DNA from: Hippophae tibetana
Lineage: Eukaryota; Streptophyta; Magnoliopsida; Rosales; Elaeagnaceae
Reading direction: 5' to 3'
Assembly: GCA_037013495.1 (NCBI GenBank)
Contig: CM072812.1
Coordinates: 79,405,840 to 79,469,839, forward strand
Length of the DNA: 64,000 bases
Shown: positions 10,476-23,480 of the stretch, piece after piece
How positions within the stretch are numbered: the stretch's first letter is position 1
Layout: every line of letters begins with the position of its first letter
The notes under the pieces: model-generated
What the model was told of the DNA's origin: nothing
The model's input: only the letters and a program-made list of their open reading frames with translations
Databases searched by the model: none
Position numbers and translations under genes: made by a program

Positions 10476-13400
10476 TTTGGTTTTTGGATTCGGGTTGTTC
10501 AAATCATATGAGTAGAGATGCAACAATGTTTGTAAGTTGGATGAGGGATTCAAACAACATGTCAAGCTCGGAAAAAAATCCAGAATGTCAGTGCAAGGAA
10601 AAGGAAATGTCAGGCTACGCTTGAATGGCACAAGTCTCTTTATCACAGATGTGTTCTATGTGCCAGATTTGAAGAATAATCTGTTGCGTGTGGGACAATT
10701 GCAAGAGAAAGGGATTTCAATTCTAATTCATGCCAGAATGTGTAAACTTTATCACCGTGAGAGGGGTATGATCATCCCAACTAGCATGTCTACAAATAGG
10801 ACGTTCATACTCTTGGCAAATGCATAAGAAAAAAGGGTGCTTGCTTTTACACGACCTCACAAGACCTCACCCATATGTGGAATTCCCATTATGGTCACTT
10901 GAACTATAAAGGTTTAGAGACTCTTTAGACTAAAAACATGGTGCAAGGATTACCTCAACTTGCTCCCACCATAATGATGTGCACTGATTGTCTTGTTGGG
11001 AAACAACATAGAGATAGCATCCCCAAGAAGATTACATGGGGAGCTATAGCTTGTGCATGTTGATATATGTGGACCAGTGACTGCTACTTCCAACAGAAAA
11101 GAAGGTATTTCTTATGATTTATTGATGACTTCAGTAGAAAAACATGGGTTTACTTCCTCGTAGAAAAGTCAGAAGCATTGAATTCATTTAAATTCTTTAA
11201 GAAAATGGTAGAAAAGGAAACTGGTATGTACATCAAATGTCCACACACAAATAAAAGGGGAAAATTCAACTCAAATAATTTCCAAGAGTTTTGTAGACAC
11301 AATGGCATTAAGAGACAATTGAAAATGACATACACTCCACAACAAAATGGAGTAGTCGAGAGGAAAAATCGTACAATGATGAACATGGTACGATCTATGC
11401 TTTTAGAGAAGAAAATCCCAAAGACTTTCTGGCCTGAGGTAGTGAATTGGACCATGTATGTACTGAATAGATGTCCTACCTTAGTAGTTAAAAATTTCAC
11501 TCCAGAGGAAGAATGTGTAGGAATAAAACCTTCAGTGAACCACTTTAGATTTTTTGGATGCTTAGCACATGTACATGTGCCAGATGCCAAACAAACTAAG
11601 CTTGAGGATAAGAGCTTTCCTTGTGTACTGTTGGGTGTTAGTGAGGATTCTATAGGCTATAGACTATATGATCCAATTAGAAGGGAAAAAGTAGTCAGTA
11701 GAGATGTAGTTTTTGAAGAAGAGAAGCACTTGAATTAGGATACAATTTCTAAGGAACAAACATGATCTTGAATGGGGTGACATTTATGGTGACCTAGATA
11801 AAGAGGCATAGATAGATAACTCTAAAGGTATGGTTGGTGGAGAAAGTGAAGAAGTAGAAGAAAGTGGTCAAGATCAAACTGTAAGGAATGAACAGGTTAT
11901 TGTGAGTGGTTCATCAAATGCAGAGGGGTCCAATGTAATGAGTAACATAATCAAACAAAACCTTATATGTATGGAAGATTATGTTAGCAGGGAAGGACTA
12001 TCTGAGGAAGAAAATGAAATCAACATGGTCCTAGCTGAAGCTACACATCCTAGAAGTTATAAAGAGGTTGTAGTGAGTTTGAAATGGAGGAGAACAATGA
12101 ATTCAGAGATTAACTCAATTTATAAAAATCAGACTTGTAAGCTTACTAATTTACCAAAAAGATGCAAGAAAATTAGAGTTAAGTGAATTTACAAAACAAA
12201 ATTAAATGAGATCAGAGAAGTAGACAAGTATAAAGCTCAATTGGTGGCAAAAGGGTATTCTCAACAACATGGAATTTATTATAATGAAGTGTTTTCTCCA
12301 GTAGCAAGGATAGACATAGTAAGGATGATTGTGGCATTCTCAGCATAAAGGGATTGGAAAATATATCAACTGGATGTAAAGTCATAATTTTTCCATGGTG
12401 AGCTCAATGAGGACGTGTATGTGAAATAACCAAAAGGATATGTGAAGAAGGGTAGTAAGGATAAGGTTTAAAAGCTACAAAAATTTCTATACATATTAAA
12501 ACAAGGCCCACAATCTTGGTTTAGTCGCATAGAAGCTTATTTCATCGATTCAAGTTTTGAAAGATGCCCAAATGAGCAGAAATTGTTCACCAAAAGGAAT
12601 GTAGATGGTAAGGTGTTGATTGTAAGCATTTACGTTGATGATTTAATATACACTGGGGATGATAAGGCTATAATGATTGAGTTAAAAAAATCAATGATTA
12701 GTGTTTTTGATATGATGGATTTGGGTAAGATAAGTTGTTTTCTTAGGATAGAAGTCTTACAGCAATCAAAGGGTATTTTCATTTTTCAAAGGAAATATGC
12801 CATGAAGGTTTTGAAAAGTTTTGGTATGGTTGAAAGCAATTTAGTAGGTAGTTTGATTATACTAGGTTTCAAGTTAACTAGAGATGACCATGGAATACCA
12901 ATTAATGAGTCTTATTACAAGAAAATTGTGGAAAGTTTGATGTATCTCACTACAACTCGACCAGACATGATTTTCAATGTTAGTTTGGTTAGTATATTTA
13001 TGGCCAAACCATCAAAGATACACTTATAGGCTACCAAAAAGGATATTGAGGTACCTAAGACATACATCTAACTTTGGAAATCTATACAAGAAGGAAGGGA
13101 CAGAAGATTTGCTTGCATATATAGACAACGAATATGAAGGTGATACAAATGATCGAAAAAGCACAACATGCTATATATTCTTATTGAGTTCAGTTGTGGT
13201 ATCTTGGTTTTCCAAAAAATAACCAATATTTACACTTTCTACTATAGAAATGAAATTTATGGCTACTACATGTTATGCAAGTCAGGTCTATTGGATGAGA
13301 AGAGTTTTGGAAAAATTGGGGCATGCTCAAGAGAAGTGTACCACTATTTGGTGTGATAATAGTTCCACAATCAAATTTTCAAAGAATCCAGTGATGCATG

Positions 13401-13560
13401 GGATGGACAAACATATTGATGTAAGGTTTCACTTTCTGAGGGACCTAACAAAGAATGGCACTGTCAAGTTAGTGCATTGTGGTACTAAAAAATAGGTGGT
13501 AGAATTTATGACAAAACCTTTAAAGTTGGAAGATTTTCAAAAACTCACACAAAAGCTGGG
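10476..13560 (+). pseudogene. copia pol remnant (protease, integrase, RT, RNase H)
   Basis: Protease motif DSGCSNHM near 10489; pre-integrase zinc region near 10870-10990; integrase core at 11040-11740, including YTPQQNGVVERKNRTM (the glutamate of DDE) and FGCLAHVHVPDAK; RT from about 12060 with the catalytic box YVDDLIYTGDD intact near 12630; RNase H at 13040-13490 ending KHIDVRFHFLRDLTKNG. Many stops and frameshifts divide it into fragments (longest at 11178-11738 and 12583-13029). One polyprotein in life, a pseudogene now. Confidence 0.88.
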
Positions 13561-13607
13561 AGTGTGCGAAATTGCAGGTATAAACTAATTTCTCATGGAA
13601 ATTAGTT

Positions 13608-13619
13608 TAAGAGAGGGAT
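13608..13619 (+). other. Polypurine tract of copia element
   Basis: AAGAGAGGGAT-type purine run immediately 5' of the 3' LTR, the plus-strand primer site in reverse transcription. Confidence 0.7.
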
Positions 13620-13802
13620 TGATAAGGTTAGTTTCTGAATTTTAGGACATTTACATGGTCTTTTCTGTTAGAATAAACCTATTCTATAGGATTGATGTTA
13701 CTTGAGTTTTGTTGTACGATTTATGCCATTTTTAGTTTTTGATGTTAAGGCTATTTAAGCCCAATAAATCAAGTTTTTGAATCTGATTTCTGGTTCCTAA
13801 CA
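13620..13802 (+). repeat. 3' LTR of copia element
   Basis: Starts TGATAAGGTTAG, ends CCTAACA; followed by TTCAA, identical to the 5 bp before the 5' LTR. Confidence 0.92.
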
Positions 13803-13807
13803 TTCAA

Positions 13808-15048
13808 GACACTTCGTAACATCTAAGGTGGTATCGATAAAAAGTTATTGCATCATTTGTCGAGTTCTTATGAAATGAAGGACATATCCAAGCGAATTTC
13901 CTCTCTTTAAAAATCGAGAAATACTCGCCTTCGTTTTTGTAAGAGCTTTGAAATTGATAATGTGATAGAATCCTCAAGTTTCAAATATTGTTTCTCTAAG
14001 GCTCATAAAAACTCATTACCTAAATTTGAAGAAAAGCATTTGTGAAAAAATTCTCATAAGAAATTAATCAAATTTCTATCGAAAAATATCATTAAGAGAG
14101 AGAGATTAAATTATTAAGATATGAAATAATAATGGCCATCATCATTAGAGGCTTGTGATGAAAATTAGAGTAACAAGATCAAAAAATCGAAAAGGATAAG
14201 GAAACCTGCGAAAAAATGAGTTTTTTAGCCTGGATTTTAGGGTACTTGCATTTGCCTCTAGTGTATATAGATATTTGTTTAGTTGAGTTATGAAAAGTTG
14301 AATATGTGTCAAATTAAGTTATGGTGTATGAGGATATCAATTGATCAAAATTTGGCCAATTTGATCATTGTTCATTTAGTTAAACATGTGTCAAATTTGG
14401 TTCCAACTAGTAGAATCACTATCCGATCAAAGTCCAATCAATTGAAAAATTATCTACTTTAGTTTGATATTTATCCAACTCAACTTCAACGAGTAGAGTT
14501 ACTGGTCGATCAAACTCCATTGGACAACTATCCAATTTATTTGGACATGTGTCCAATTGGGCTATAGCAAGTGAGGTCAATAGCCGATCAAATTCCAACT
14601 AGTTAAACAACCATCTAATTCTAGAAGATCAAATTAAACAAATATGTAATCAAAATGAAATCACAATTGATCAATGAAAATTAAGGAAATTTTTGTCACT
14701 TGTATAAAAAATAAGTATAAAAAGTTTATATCTAATTTTTTACTAATATAAACTCATGATACCATATAACCCAAATTAATAAGAGGGCCTAATATAGAGA
14801 ATATTTCTTTTATAAAGTATGTTTTTCATTCCAATAGTATTTTTCCCAAACTAGCAAAAATGTAACTCAAAACTTTTACTTTCATACATGTAAATACAAA
14901 AATACCCATGCTACATATATTCAATAAAATAAAAATAAGATTAGATCCCACAAGATCACTAACGACTGTCATCATCCACCAATTGGAGTTCAGGCAACCT
15001 ACCAGAGTTCTGACAATCCATAGAATTTTTCAAAATCTTCACTCGTAG
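13808..15048. other. Spacer with degenerate tandem repeats, no gene seen
   Basis: Between about 14380 and 14640 a degenerate unit of roughly 85-110 bp recurs about three times, each with a phrase like CGATCAAACTCCA. No open frame or RNA gene is recognised. It would have been continuous with 9250-9278 before the copia insertion. Confidence 0.4.
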
Positions 15049-15053
15049 TCTAC

Positions 15054-16919
15054 TCATGAGCGAAAACCGGCATCACCAATTCTTGCCAATACTTTGGTTT
15101 TAATATTTGTAAAACTCTCGCAAGTGCACGAATCATTTCGTAGAAAATGATAAGTATACTCCCAAGGTCGATCTAAGGAAGGAATGTATGTGGTTTTTAA
15201 TTTATTATTCAAACTTTTAAAAACAAAATTAAATCCTAAACATCCTGTCACGATATTTTGGGAGTTTTGTATTTTTAATCTACTTACATAAAAATAAACA
15301 TAGATTCAATAAATATTTATGCAAATTTTATCTTTTATAATAGTGGAGTATTTATGGATATAATAATTAAGTTAATTATGTTTGCTCATATTATTTAGGT
15401 TATTAAAGATATGAATTGATATTTATTGATTCTCCCTTTTTTATATGAATACCACCTTTGGTGGGGTTAGATATTCTTTGTTAACTAAACAAATCAATTA
15501 ACACCTATGGGTGGGGTTGATAACTAATTTGGTTAATTAAATTAATTCCTTTTTCTAAGAGATTGAAAATGAACCATTTAAATGCCACCTTTGGTGGGGT
15601 TAGACAGTTTAAACTTTATTCAAGGTGTCCAAATTAAACCTAAGAATTTAGTTATCCGAGTACTAACTTTCAAGTTTTAAAACCACTACTAAAAACATGT
15701 TGTCAATACATTTTCAGATAATAATTCTTATAAAAACTTTTGAAATAGAGCTTCACTCTAACTACCGGGCGATTGTACCAACAAATAAAAGAGCACTACT
15801 CTAAATCAGACCAGATAACTAAACCTTAAAATCTAATTTTCAGGTTTAAGTTTGTAATGAAAAATAATATATTTCTTTCTAACATTCTTAATATAAAATC
15901 TTGAATAAAAACAAAATCAACTCATTTTAGAGATTTTTACCTATTTAATATTTCGCAAGCATAACAACGTTATTATTACATCATGTTTATAAACAGTCAG
16001 CACAGTTAAATTTAATCATATACAAATTAAATATAACATGTAAGAATAAAGCATAAAAAATAACTGTAAAGAAAATAAAATCCCTACAGAACTTCGATGC
16101 TATTCCCGTTGCTGGAAAACCTCCAAGCGGAATTTGCACTCCCATTTATTAAATCAAAAGCTAATAAATTACAAAAACATAACTAGTTCTTCCCAAAAAG
16201 GGAAGAACTCTAAAACTAAGAGGAATTAACTAAGAAAAGCTAAAAACTAAGAAAAACTTAAAAAAAACTAAAAACTAAGAAAAGAGAGAAAGAAAGAGAG
16301 AAAAGAATGTGTTTTGAGGTGTGTTTAGAAGTGAAGAGAATGGGGAGTATTTATAGGTGAAGATGGAGAGAAAAAGTGGGTGAAAAAATGTTAAAAATTT
16401 GTGAAAACGCAGATTACAATTGTTGAGGTCATTGATGACATCAGCATGATGTCATGGGGGCGGTTGCGTGCGAAAATGGGGCGAAATAGGCATCGGCGCG
16501 TGTGGAGGGCAGCTGGACGCGCGCGGAACTGGGACTAGGTGCGCGCGGACGTGGGGCATTGCGCGCGCGGCTGGGCGCTGGCGCACGTGGGTTTGGCCGC
16601 TGGCGCGCGCGCGGCTGGGCGGCGCGATTTTCTCCTTTTTGACATTTTGACATTTTTGACCCATTTTGTCCAAATTTTCCATATTTGTTGACCTTTCCCC
16701 ATTTATTTATTAATATATTTGTGATGTATTGCTTCAAGTATTCCTCTTTAAGTCTTTAAGTTACGTTTTTAAGCGAAAATACCTGAAAAACAATAAAAAT
16801 ACCCGTTATTCCAAAAAAGACAAATTTATATAAATATATGATAAAATTATAAATATATATTTTTAATCAATTAATGTGCATAAATCATGGTAATTTTAGT
16901 GCTTTTTGAGCACTTATCA
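15054..16919 (-). repeat. LTR, Ty3 family A, minus orientation (3' LTR)
   Basis: Full-length copy: minus strand starts TGATAAGTGCTC (16919) and ends at 15054. TATA box on minus near 16345-16354; GC-rich block of CG-rich imperfect repeats at 16450-16630. Preceded on the minus strand by a polypurine tract, so it stands in normal 3' LTR position. Confidence 0.9.
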
Positions 16920-16934
16920 CAATCCCCAACCAGC
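16920..16934 (-). other. Polypurine tract
   Basis: On the minus strand GCTGGTTGGGGATTG abuts the LTR start. The stretch before it (GCAAGGGACTAGCAAGAAGCT region, 16930-16965) is typical of the 3' end of plant tRNA-Asp-primed Ty3 elements. Confidence 0.7.
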
Positions 16935-19283
16935 TTCTTGCTAGTCCCTTAGCAAGAGAAGCGATAAAAACTAAAAATTAAACTATCCTAAATCACTTTC
17001 GTGGATTGATACAGTTGCATTTAGCCTATGCAACAAGCCTTTAAACCCCTAGGTTTCCCTAGTGGACGAGTTTGAGTCTCGTGAGGGTTTTCAGTAATGA
17101 TACCCACAAACATTGAACTAAATGTAAAAATCAAAAGAAACAATAAAAACAATCAACTCAAAAACTAAAATTACAACAAAATCAAAATTGAATTTTTAAG
17201 AACAACATATCACAAAAATGTCTCATACGTTTTAATCTCTTTTTAAGATCATAATTAAAATCTCAAGCATAAGTTATTTTAATCTCTTTAAACAATCATG
17301 ATTTATTATAATAATTAGTCGAAAATCATTTTCATATTTCATGTCAAAAATGTATCAATTTAATTTCACCCAATTTCAGTGTCATGAATCAGAATTCACT
17401 TCGACTCTATTCCTCACAAGTCAATACTCTCAAAACACTGAATCCTATGGGTTCAAACACTCATACTAATTTATATGCGAAAGAGTTGATGTATAGAAAT
17501 GAACTAATAGGTTCGCATATGTATAAAGAATAAAGGCTCAAAGTGTTATTTTAACATTGATCTCATGAAAGGAATCGAATGTATAAATTATAAAGATATA
17601 TAAAAATTATTTTCATGCATAAATCAAACTCATTAAGAAAGAATTTCAAGATATATGCTTTTTACAAATGAAGAAATTGCAATGACTTTTTAGGGAATTA
17701 CTTCCTATATCTTTCTTTTGTAATTAGCCTGTACTCACAACTTTGTAGGGAATGTGGGTCATAGTATGTAGATGATACTATATATTTTTTATCTCTCTAT
17801 TTTTTATCTCTCTATTTTTTTTCTGAAGATATTTTTCAATATATGTATTTTTTAGAGAGTCAACCCATGTACAGATTGTACATTTTTTAGGATTTTGGTG
17901 AGTGGTTAATTTTGTGGCTTTTCTGTTTGATCTTGGTTTAGGTAACCCCAGATATGTCTTTTTATTTTTGTAGCAGTCATGCATAAATGAGATATAAGCA
18001 TATACTTTCAATTTCTACTCAAATCATTTAATCTAAGCAAAAATAATAATAATAAATATATGATACTCTATTAAGATGAGAAAAAATTCATACATTCAAT
18101 GCTAATACCTATAGAGATCATCTAAAAATTTGAATAAATAAGAAATGTGTTTGGAGTAGAAAAAATATATATTTCACTCTGAATAAAAGAAATTAGGCTC
18201 AAATTATATCTCACAAGGGTAGTCTCCACTAAAAAAACAAATTCATAAAAACCGATTTTGGGTTTAATATAATTTCCACATTTTATCAAGAAATACTAGT
18301 TATGACAAAAACTAACTAATTATCAAAAATAATTACAAAATATTTCATGATATGTTTTCAAAAATTAATCTAACAGTACAAAAGACTTAACTATTTACTT
18401 AAATTTGATTTAAAGAAATGATAAATTTTTGTGAGATCTTTTTTTTTTAATTAAGCATGGTAACTTTTCACCACCCCAACCTAGAACTTACATTGTCCTC
18501 AATGTAACAACTGTAAATTAAAGATAAAGAGAAAAGAGAAGAAAGATTACCTATTTCTTGAGAATGTGTAAGTAGTAATGGAGAAATGCAGGTGCATTCA
18601 TTATATTCATCATTAAAGTGTATACAGACAGATCGTTGTGAACTTCTAACATCTCAACAAATATTTTTAGTTTTAACAATTTAAAAATTATTCACATATA
18701 ATTAAACTAAAATAAACAATAAAATAAAGTAAATAACAAAAAATTACCTAAAATGATGGGTTGCCTCCCATCCAGTGCTTAATTTAACGTCTTAGCAAGA
18801 CGTAACTTGGGGATTGCTTTTTAAGTAAACTAAATGTCCCCTCATCATTGAGTCAATCAAACCTACATGTAAGACAAGGTTGTCTACCTATACTGTTTCA
18901 AACATGCCCTATTGATTTTCAAAATTTTCTGTACCAAAAACTAGGGGCATGCTTGAGGGTTTTAGATAACCCACATCTAGGTGCAAATCAAATAATTAAG
19001 GCATCAAAACACAATTGTACCTAGATCAAACAAAGTAAATTTTTTTTTTGTTCTTTTTTTTAATTGTTTTTCTAAGATAAAATAACATAATCAGTATTAA
19101 CCAAGAGTGCTCCCAGGAAAGAATGGTGGGGCAAAGGCTCCTTAAAAACCATTCTCCTAGACAGAACAACGTTTCTAGGAAAGACTAGTGGCACAAAGGC
19201 TTCCAAGAACTAGTCTCCTAGACAGAACTCCCTTAGGTCTTTACTTTTCATGTTATTAAAGTTAAGTTAATTAAGTTAAAATA
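16935..19283 (-). other. 3' untranslated region and leader scrap of the second inverted-LTR element
   Basis: Read on minus: 19050-19270 corresponds to the 5' leader of the first element (its 2460-2650 part); 18760-18850 holds the conserved post-pol phrase with GACGTTAAAT and GGGAGGCAACCC; the remainder to 16935 is AT-rich untranslated sequence. No coding domain survives. The leader meets the inverted LTR half at about 19283 with a few bases of AT-rich microhomology. Confidence 0.7.
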
Positions 19284-20170
19284 GGTAAAAATCTCTAAAA
19301 TGAGTTGATTTTGTTTTTATTCAAGATTTTTATTAAGAATGTTAGAAAGAAATATATTATTTTTCATTACAAACTTAAATCTGAAAATTAGATTTTAAGG
19401 TTTAGTTATCCGGTCTGATTTAGAGTAGTGTTCTTTTATTTGTTGGTACAATCACCCGGTAGTTAGAGTGAAGCTCTATTTCAAAAGTTTTTATAAGAAT
19501 TATTATCTGAAAATGTATTGACAACATGTTTTTAGTAGTGGTTTTAAAACTTGAAAGTTAGTACTCGAATAACTAAATTCTTAGGTTTAATTTGGACACC
19601 TTGAATAAAGTTTAAACTGTCTAACCCCACCAAAGGTGGCATTTAAATGGTTCATTTTCAATCTCTTAGAAAAAGGAATTAATTTAATTAACCAAATTAG
19701 TTATCAACCTCACCCATAGGTGTTAATTGATTTGTTTAGTTAACAAAGAATATCTAACCCCACCAAAGGTGGTATTCATATAAAAAAGGGAGAATCAATA
19801 AATATCAATTCATATCTTTAATAACCTAAATAATATGAGCAAGCATAATTAACTTAGTTATTATATCCATAAATACTCTACTATTATAAAAGATAAAATT
19901 TGCATAAATATTTATTGAATCTATGTTTATTTTTATGTAAGTAGATTAAAAATACAAAACCCCCAAAATATTGTGACAGGATGTTTAGGATTTAATTTCG
20001 TTTTTAAAAGTTTGAATAATAAATTAAAAACCACATACATTCCTTCCTTAGATCGACTTTGGGAGTATACTTATTATTTTCTACGAAATGATTCGTGCAC
20101 TTGTGAGAGTTTTACAAATATTAAAACCAAAGTATTGGCAAGAATCGGTGATGTCGGTTTTCGCTCATCA
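19284..20170 (+). repeat. Partial LTR (R/U5 half), plus orientation
   Basis: Matches the first LTR from its position 902 to the U5 end; the U3 half is missing. Its terminal GCTCATCA is the outer end of the element and adjoins the TCTAC duplication. Confidence 0.9.
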
Positions 20171-20175
20171 TCTAC

Positions 20176-23035
20176 CAGATGTAACCTATTACACCCATCT
20201 ATATATTTATATTTAACTTGTTATATCTACATGTATATTTGTATGTAACATGTTATATCAACTTATACAAGTTGGTCGGTTTAGCTTCTCTCTATAATTT
20301 ATATATCTAACTCTACATCTATATGTAATACATGATATCTAACTCTATATTTGGATATAATGTGTTATATCTATAAGGTCACTGGAGCTCCAATGAATAT
20401 GTAACATGTTACATTCAACTCTACCTTTGAATATAATATGTTACATCTACCTTTAATGAGGTCATCAGAGCTCCAACAAGGTTGTCGATAGGACTGTCGG
20501 AGCTTCGGTGAGGTCATCAGTGGGTGGCCGGAGCTCCAACAAAGTTGTGAGAGATATGGTAGGAGTCTTATAATGATCCTATTTTATTAAAGTTATAAAA
20601 TAAGATATTTTGATCTATTTGTTGAATATTTTGATATGAAATTGTAAGTTTTGAGATGAGTTAGTTATTGCTAGTAAAAAAAATTGATAAATTTATCAAA
20701 AGTAGTGTTATTTGGGTCAAAAATTGGTCTAACATAGCCTATTTCTCAATAAAATAAATAAATGGATGGTTGATAACTGAATGATGAAAGCGTGAAAAAG
20801 GAAAGGAAAAAAAGGTTAGTATATTTTCCAAAACAAAAGAAGAAGATCAAAAACATTTTTATTTGAATTATGACACAACAGATGCAACAAACTAATAACA
20901 ATATAAAATTATAATTATAATTATAAAAATTGAGCTACATCGATACTTTTTTTCTTTTTGTAAATAGAAAGCACTCTATTAATAGTAAGAAGTTTAATAG
21001 AATACTTCCAAACAAAATCAAAAAACAAGATATGTGTACAGTTAGTCATGTTTATCATATGAGATTGCTTCAATACCCAATTCAACTCTTCTCATAACAT
21101 ACCATTGGAAACAAAATCAAATCCATTAAGTCATGTTTGATAACCATTTTAATTTTTAATGTTTAATTCATTAGTTTTGGAATTAAATTTTCACTTTCAA
21201 TATTTTTTTGGAAAAATAAAACTTGTTTGATGACTTATTTCTAATTTCAATTTTGAATAAAAGAAACTGAAAATTAAATAATTCATGTTTAATAACCAAT
21301 TTTTAATTTTCAACTTTCTAAGCTCTAAATCAATCTCAATCTTATTTATGATAAATTTTCATTAAATTTTGACTCTTTCGTCATTCTCGGTAAGGTTGAA
21401 CATGTTTAGCATGGTTGGATTACTAACTTTTAGTGGTAAGAAATAAAAAATAGAAATTCAATTTCAAAACTAACTTTTTATGAATTTGAAATTTAGCCAA
21501 ATTTCAAAATTTAGAAAATAGAATTTGAAAATGAATAATCAAGCGTACATAATTTTAAAATTAAAAAACAAGAATTAAATGTCAATTCAACGAGCCGTTA
21601 CACAATCTTATTGAAAGAAGTAGAGAGAAAATTGAGAAAAAAAATATCAATAAGATGAATTGAAAAAAGGAAGCTCTAAGGTTCTTCAACTTGGATGAAG
21701 ACCTTAGATAACTCCAATCATTAAAAAAAAATGTTCCTTGAATTTATCATCAGTTCTTCTATATTAGTTTGCTTTTAATTTGTTCTCGTATCATCAAGAA
21801 AAAAACTTGTCTTTCAATTTTGGTGAGCATGAGCTTGGCCATGGATACTATGGGAGGAGATGAAGAAGTTGTTGCTAACGATGATAAGAATGATGATGAT
21901 GATAAATACATAATTTATATTATTATAATATAGATATATAATAAAGCTTTAGAGATATTGTAGAAAAATATTATTATAAGCTTGAAACTTCTTTTCTCAA
22001 GTTTCATTGTAATGTAGTTCATCTAGTTTTATGTCTACTATTCTTTCTCACTTATAAACTACTCATTATACTGTTTTAACCAGTTTCGTATGTTTTCTTT
22101 GCAAGAACTTATTATAGGTTTTATTTTATTTTTGTATGTAGTTACTTTCTATTTACAGAATGTATGAAAAATGCATTTGCTTAAGCATAAATGGGCTTCT
22201 ATTTTGTATCTACTTATAATATTATTATTATGTAATCACTAAATGGTTATTATATATGAGTTATATAATCATAAAAGAATGTTATAAGTTTATATAGAAA
22301 TGTAAAATTTATTATCTCATCTCATCTTATGTCTTATTTAATATCCCTTATTGACTCATGATATAATATTGTCTCATTTTATTTAGATTGTAATTCTAAT
22401 GAGCTCAATTTTAAACATATATTATACTATTTTTTTATTAAACTTACATTATAAATAATCATGTATTATATATTTTTTTGTATTCTTATTTGTTTCATTT
22501 AAGCCCATTAGAGACAAATGAGATATATCAATTACTACCGTCTCATTATGATCTCATCTCATTAAAAATTAAGTGAGAAAAGATTAGATGAATTTTAAAA
22601 ATTAATGAATTGTATCATGAATCTTATTAACATGACATTTCAATTTATATCTCTAATTTCACGACTATAGTTATAAAATTAGGTTATTATGTTAATAGTC
22701 ATGAAATCTGTTGTATTATATGTTTTATTTTCTTAATATATTATAATATAAATAGTAAGAAATTGACTAAAAAACAAAGCATGAAATCCCCCTTCACAAT
22801 CATGCCAAGAACACAAAAACAATAAAATATAAAATAACACTGTACCAAATCTACAACATTACAAAGGGCCAAAAAAATCCTGAATCTAACAAAAACGTAA
22901 ATGGAAGAACGAAAAATTACCAAGAGAAAGTGCTTCGATAATGCAATTTGGAGCCCAAAACTTATGAACAATTATATTTACCTCGAGTGGTTTCACATCT
23001 TCCTTTAAATTTTATTAAAATATTAATTTTTCTTG

Positions 23036-23038
<3 letters not shown>
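20176..23038. other. AT-rich region without a recognisable gene
   Basis: 20180-20460 is made of degenerate repeats of a phrase like ATGTAACATGTTATATCTAC. 20450-20545 has two or three degenerate copies of a GTCATCAGAGCTCCAAC phrase. 21120-21600 is an AT-rich block with MITE-like base composition but no convincing terminal repeats. The open frame at 22741-22971 (minus, hydrophobic, 76 residues) has no recognisable motif and is probably chance. Confidence 0.4.

Positions 23039-23099
<61 letters not shown>
23039..23099. repeat. (TA)n microsatellite
   Basis: About 30 TA units in a row, ending within 15 bp of the start of the endogenous pararetrovirus. Confidence 0.98.
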
Positions 23100-23102
<3 letters not shown>

Positions 23103-23111
23103 ACATTTAAT

Positions 23112-23124
23112 TTATATCAGAGCT
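23112..23124 (+). other. tRNA-Met primer-type site of the pararetrovirus
   Basis: TTATATCAGAGCT resembles the TGGTATCAGAGC sequence that marks genome position 1 in caulimovirids. It places the left end of the integrated genome next to the (TA)n tract. Confidence 0.6.
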
Positions 23125-23480
23125 AAGTGGGAGTTGAAAAAACTCTTACAAATCTTAGTACTCTTTGTCTTTCACTTGCTTTAGAATCTAGTTTACATTC
23201 TGTATATGTTCATTATTGTATTGAGTTATTTAGGATCGGAGGAAGTTAGCTTCGAGAGCATGGCAGTAAAACAAGTGGAAGTGTTGATCTCTGTAAGTAT
23301 AGTAGTGGTACATGTCTAGTTTAGATGAACATTATATAGTAAAACAAAGATAATGAGTAACATTAGAGCTTTTCTTCTTCACCATGACCTATTTCAAGAA
23401 TATAAATCAAGAATATGGTTAGTTATTAAAGAAATCACTATTAAAGATTAAGATATTATATTGATAAGTTATTTTCAAAT

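Larger units (their letters stand above)
9279..13802 (+). mobile_element. Ty1/copia element, decayed, with 5-bp target duplication
   Basis: Two ~183-bp LTRs in direct orientation flank gag, protease, integrase, RT and RNase H remnants in copia order. The duplication TTCAA is at 9274-9278 and 13803-13807. The coding part has many stops and frameshifts, so the element is dead, yet it is almost full length for a copia element with short LTRs. Confidence 0.92.
15054..20170 (-). mobile_element. Ty3 family A element with inverted LTR ends (second copy)
   Basis: A complete LTR lies in minus orientation at 15054-16919. At the other end the R/U5 half of the same LTR lies in plus orientation (19284-20170). 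Both outer ends are therefore U5 ends (TCATGAGCGAAAACC and GGTTTTCGCTCATCA). The flanking 5 bp are identical: TCTAC at 15049-15053 and 20171-20175. The interior, read on the minus strand, is a piece of the 5' leader, then the sequence that follows pol, the 3' untranslated region and a polypurine tract, with gag and pol deleted. It is the counterpart of 16-8261, which has U3 ends on both sides. Confidence 0.85.

Noticed and set aside
21120-21610. MITE-like AT-rich block
   Set aside because: Composition fits, but no terminal inverted repeats or target duplication could be established by eye.
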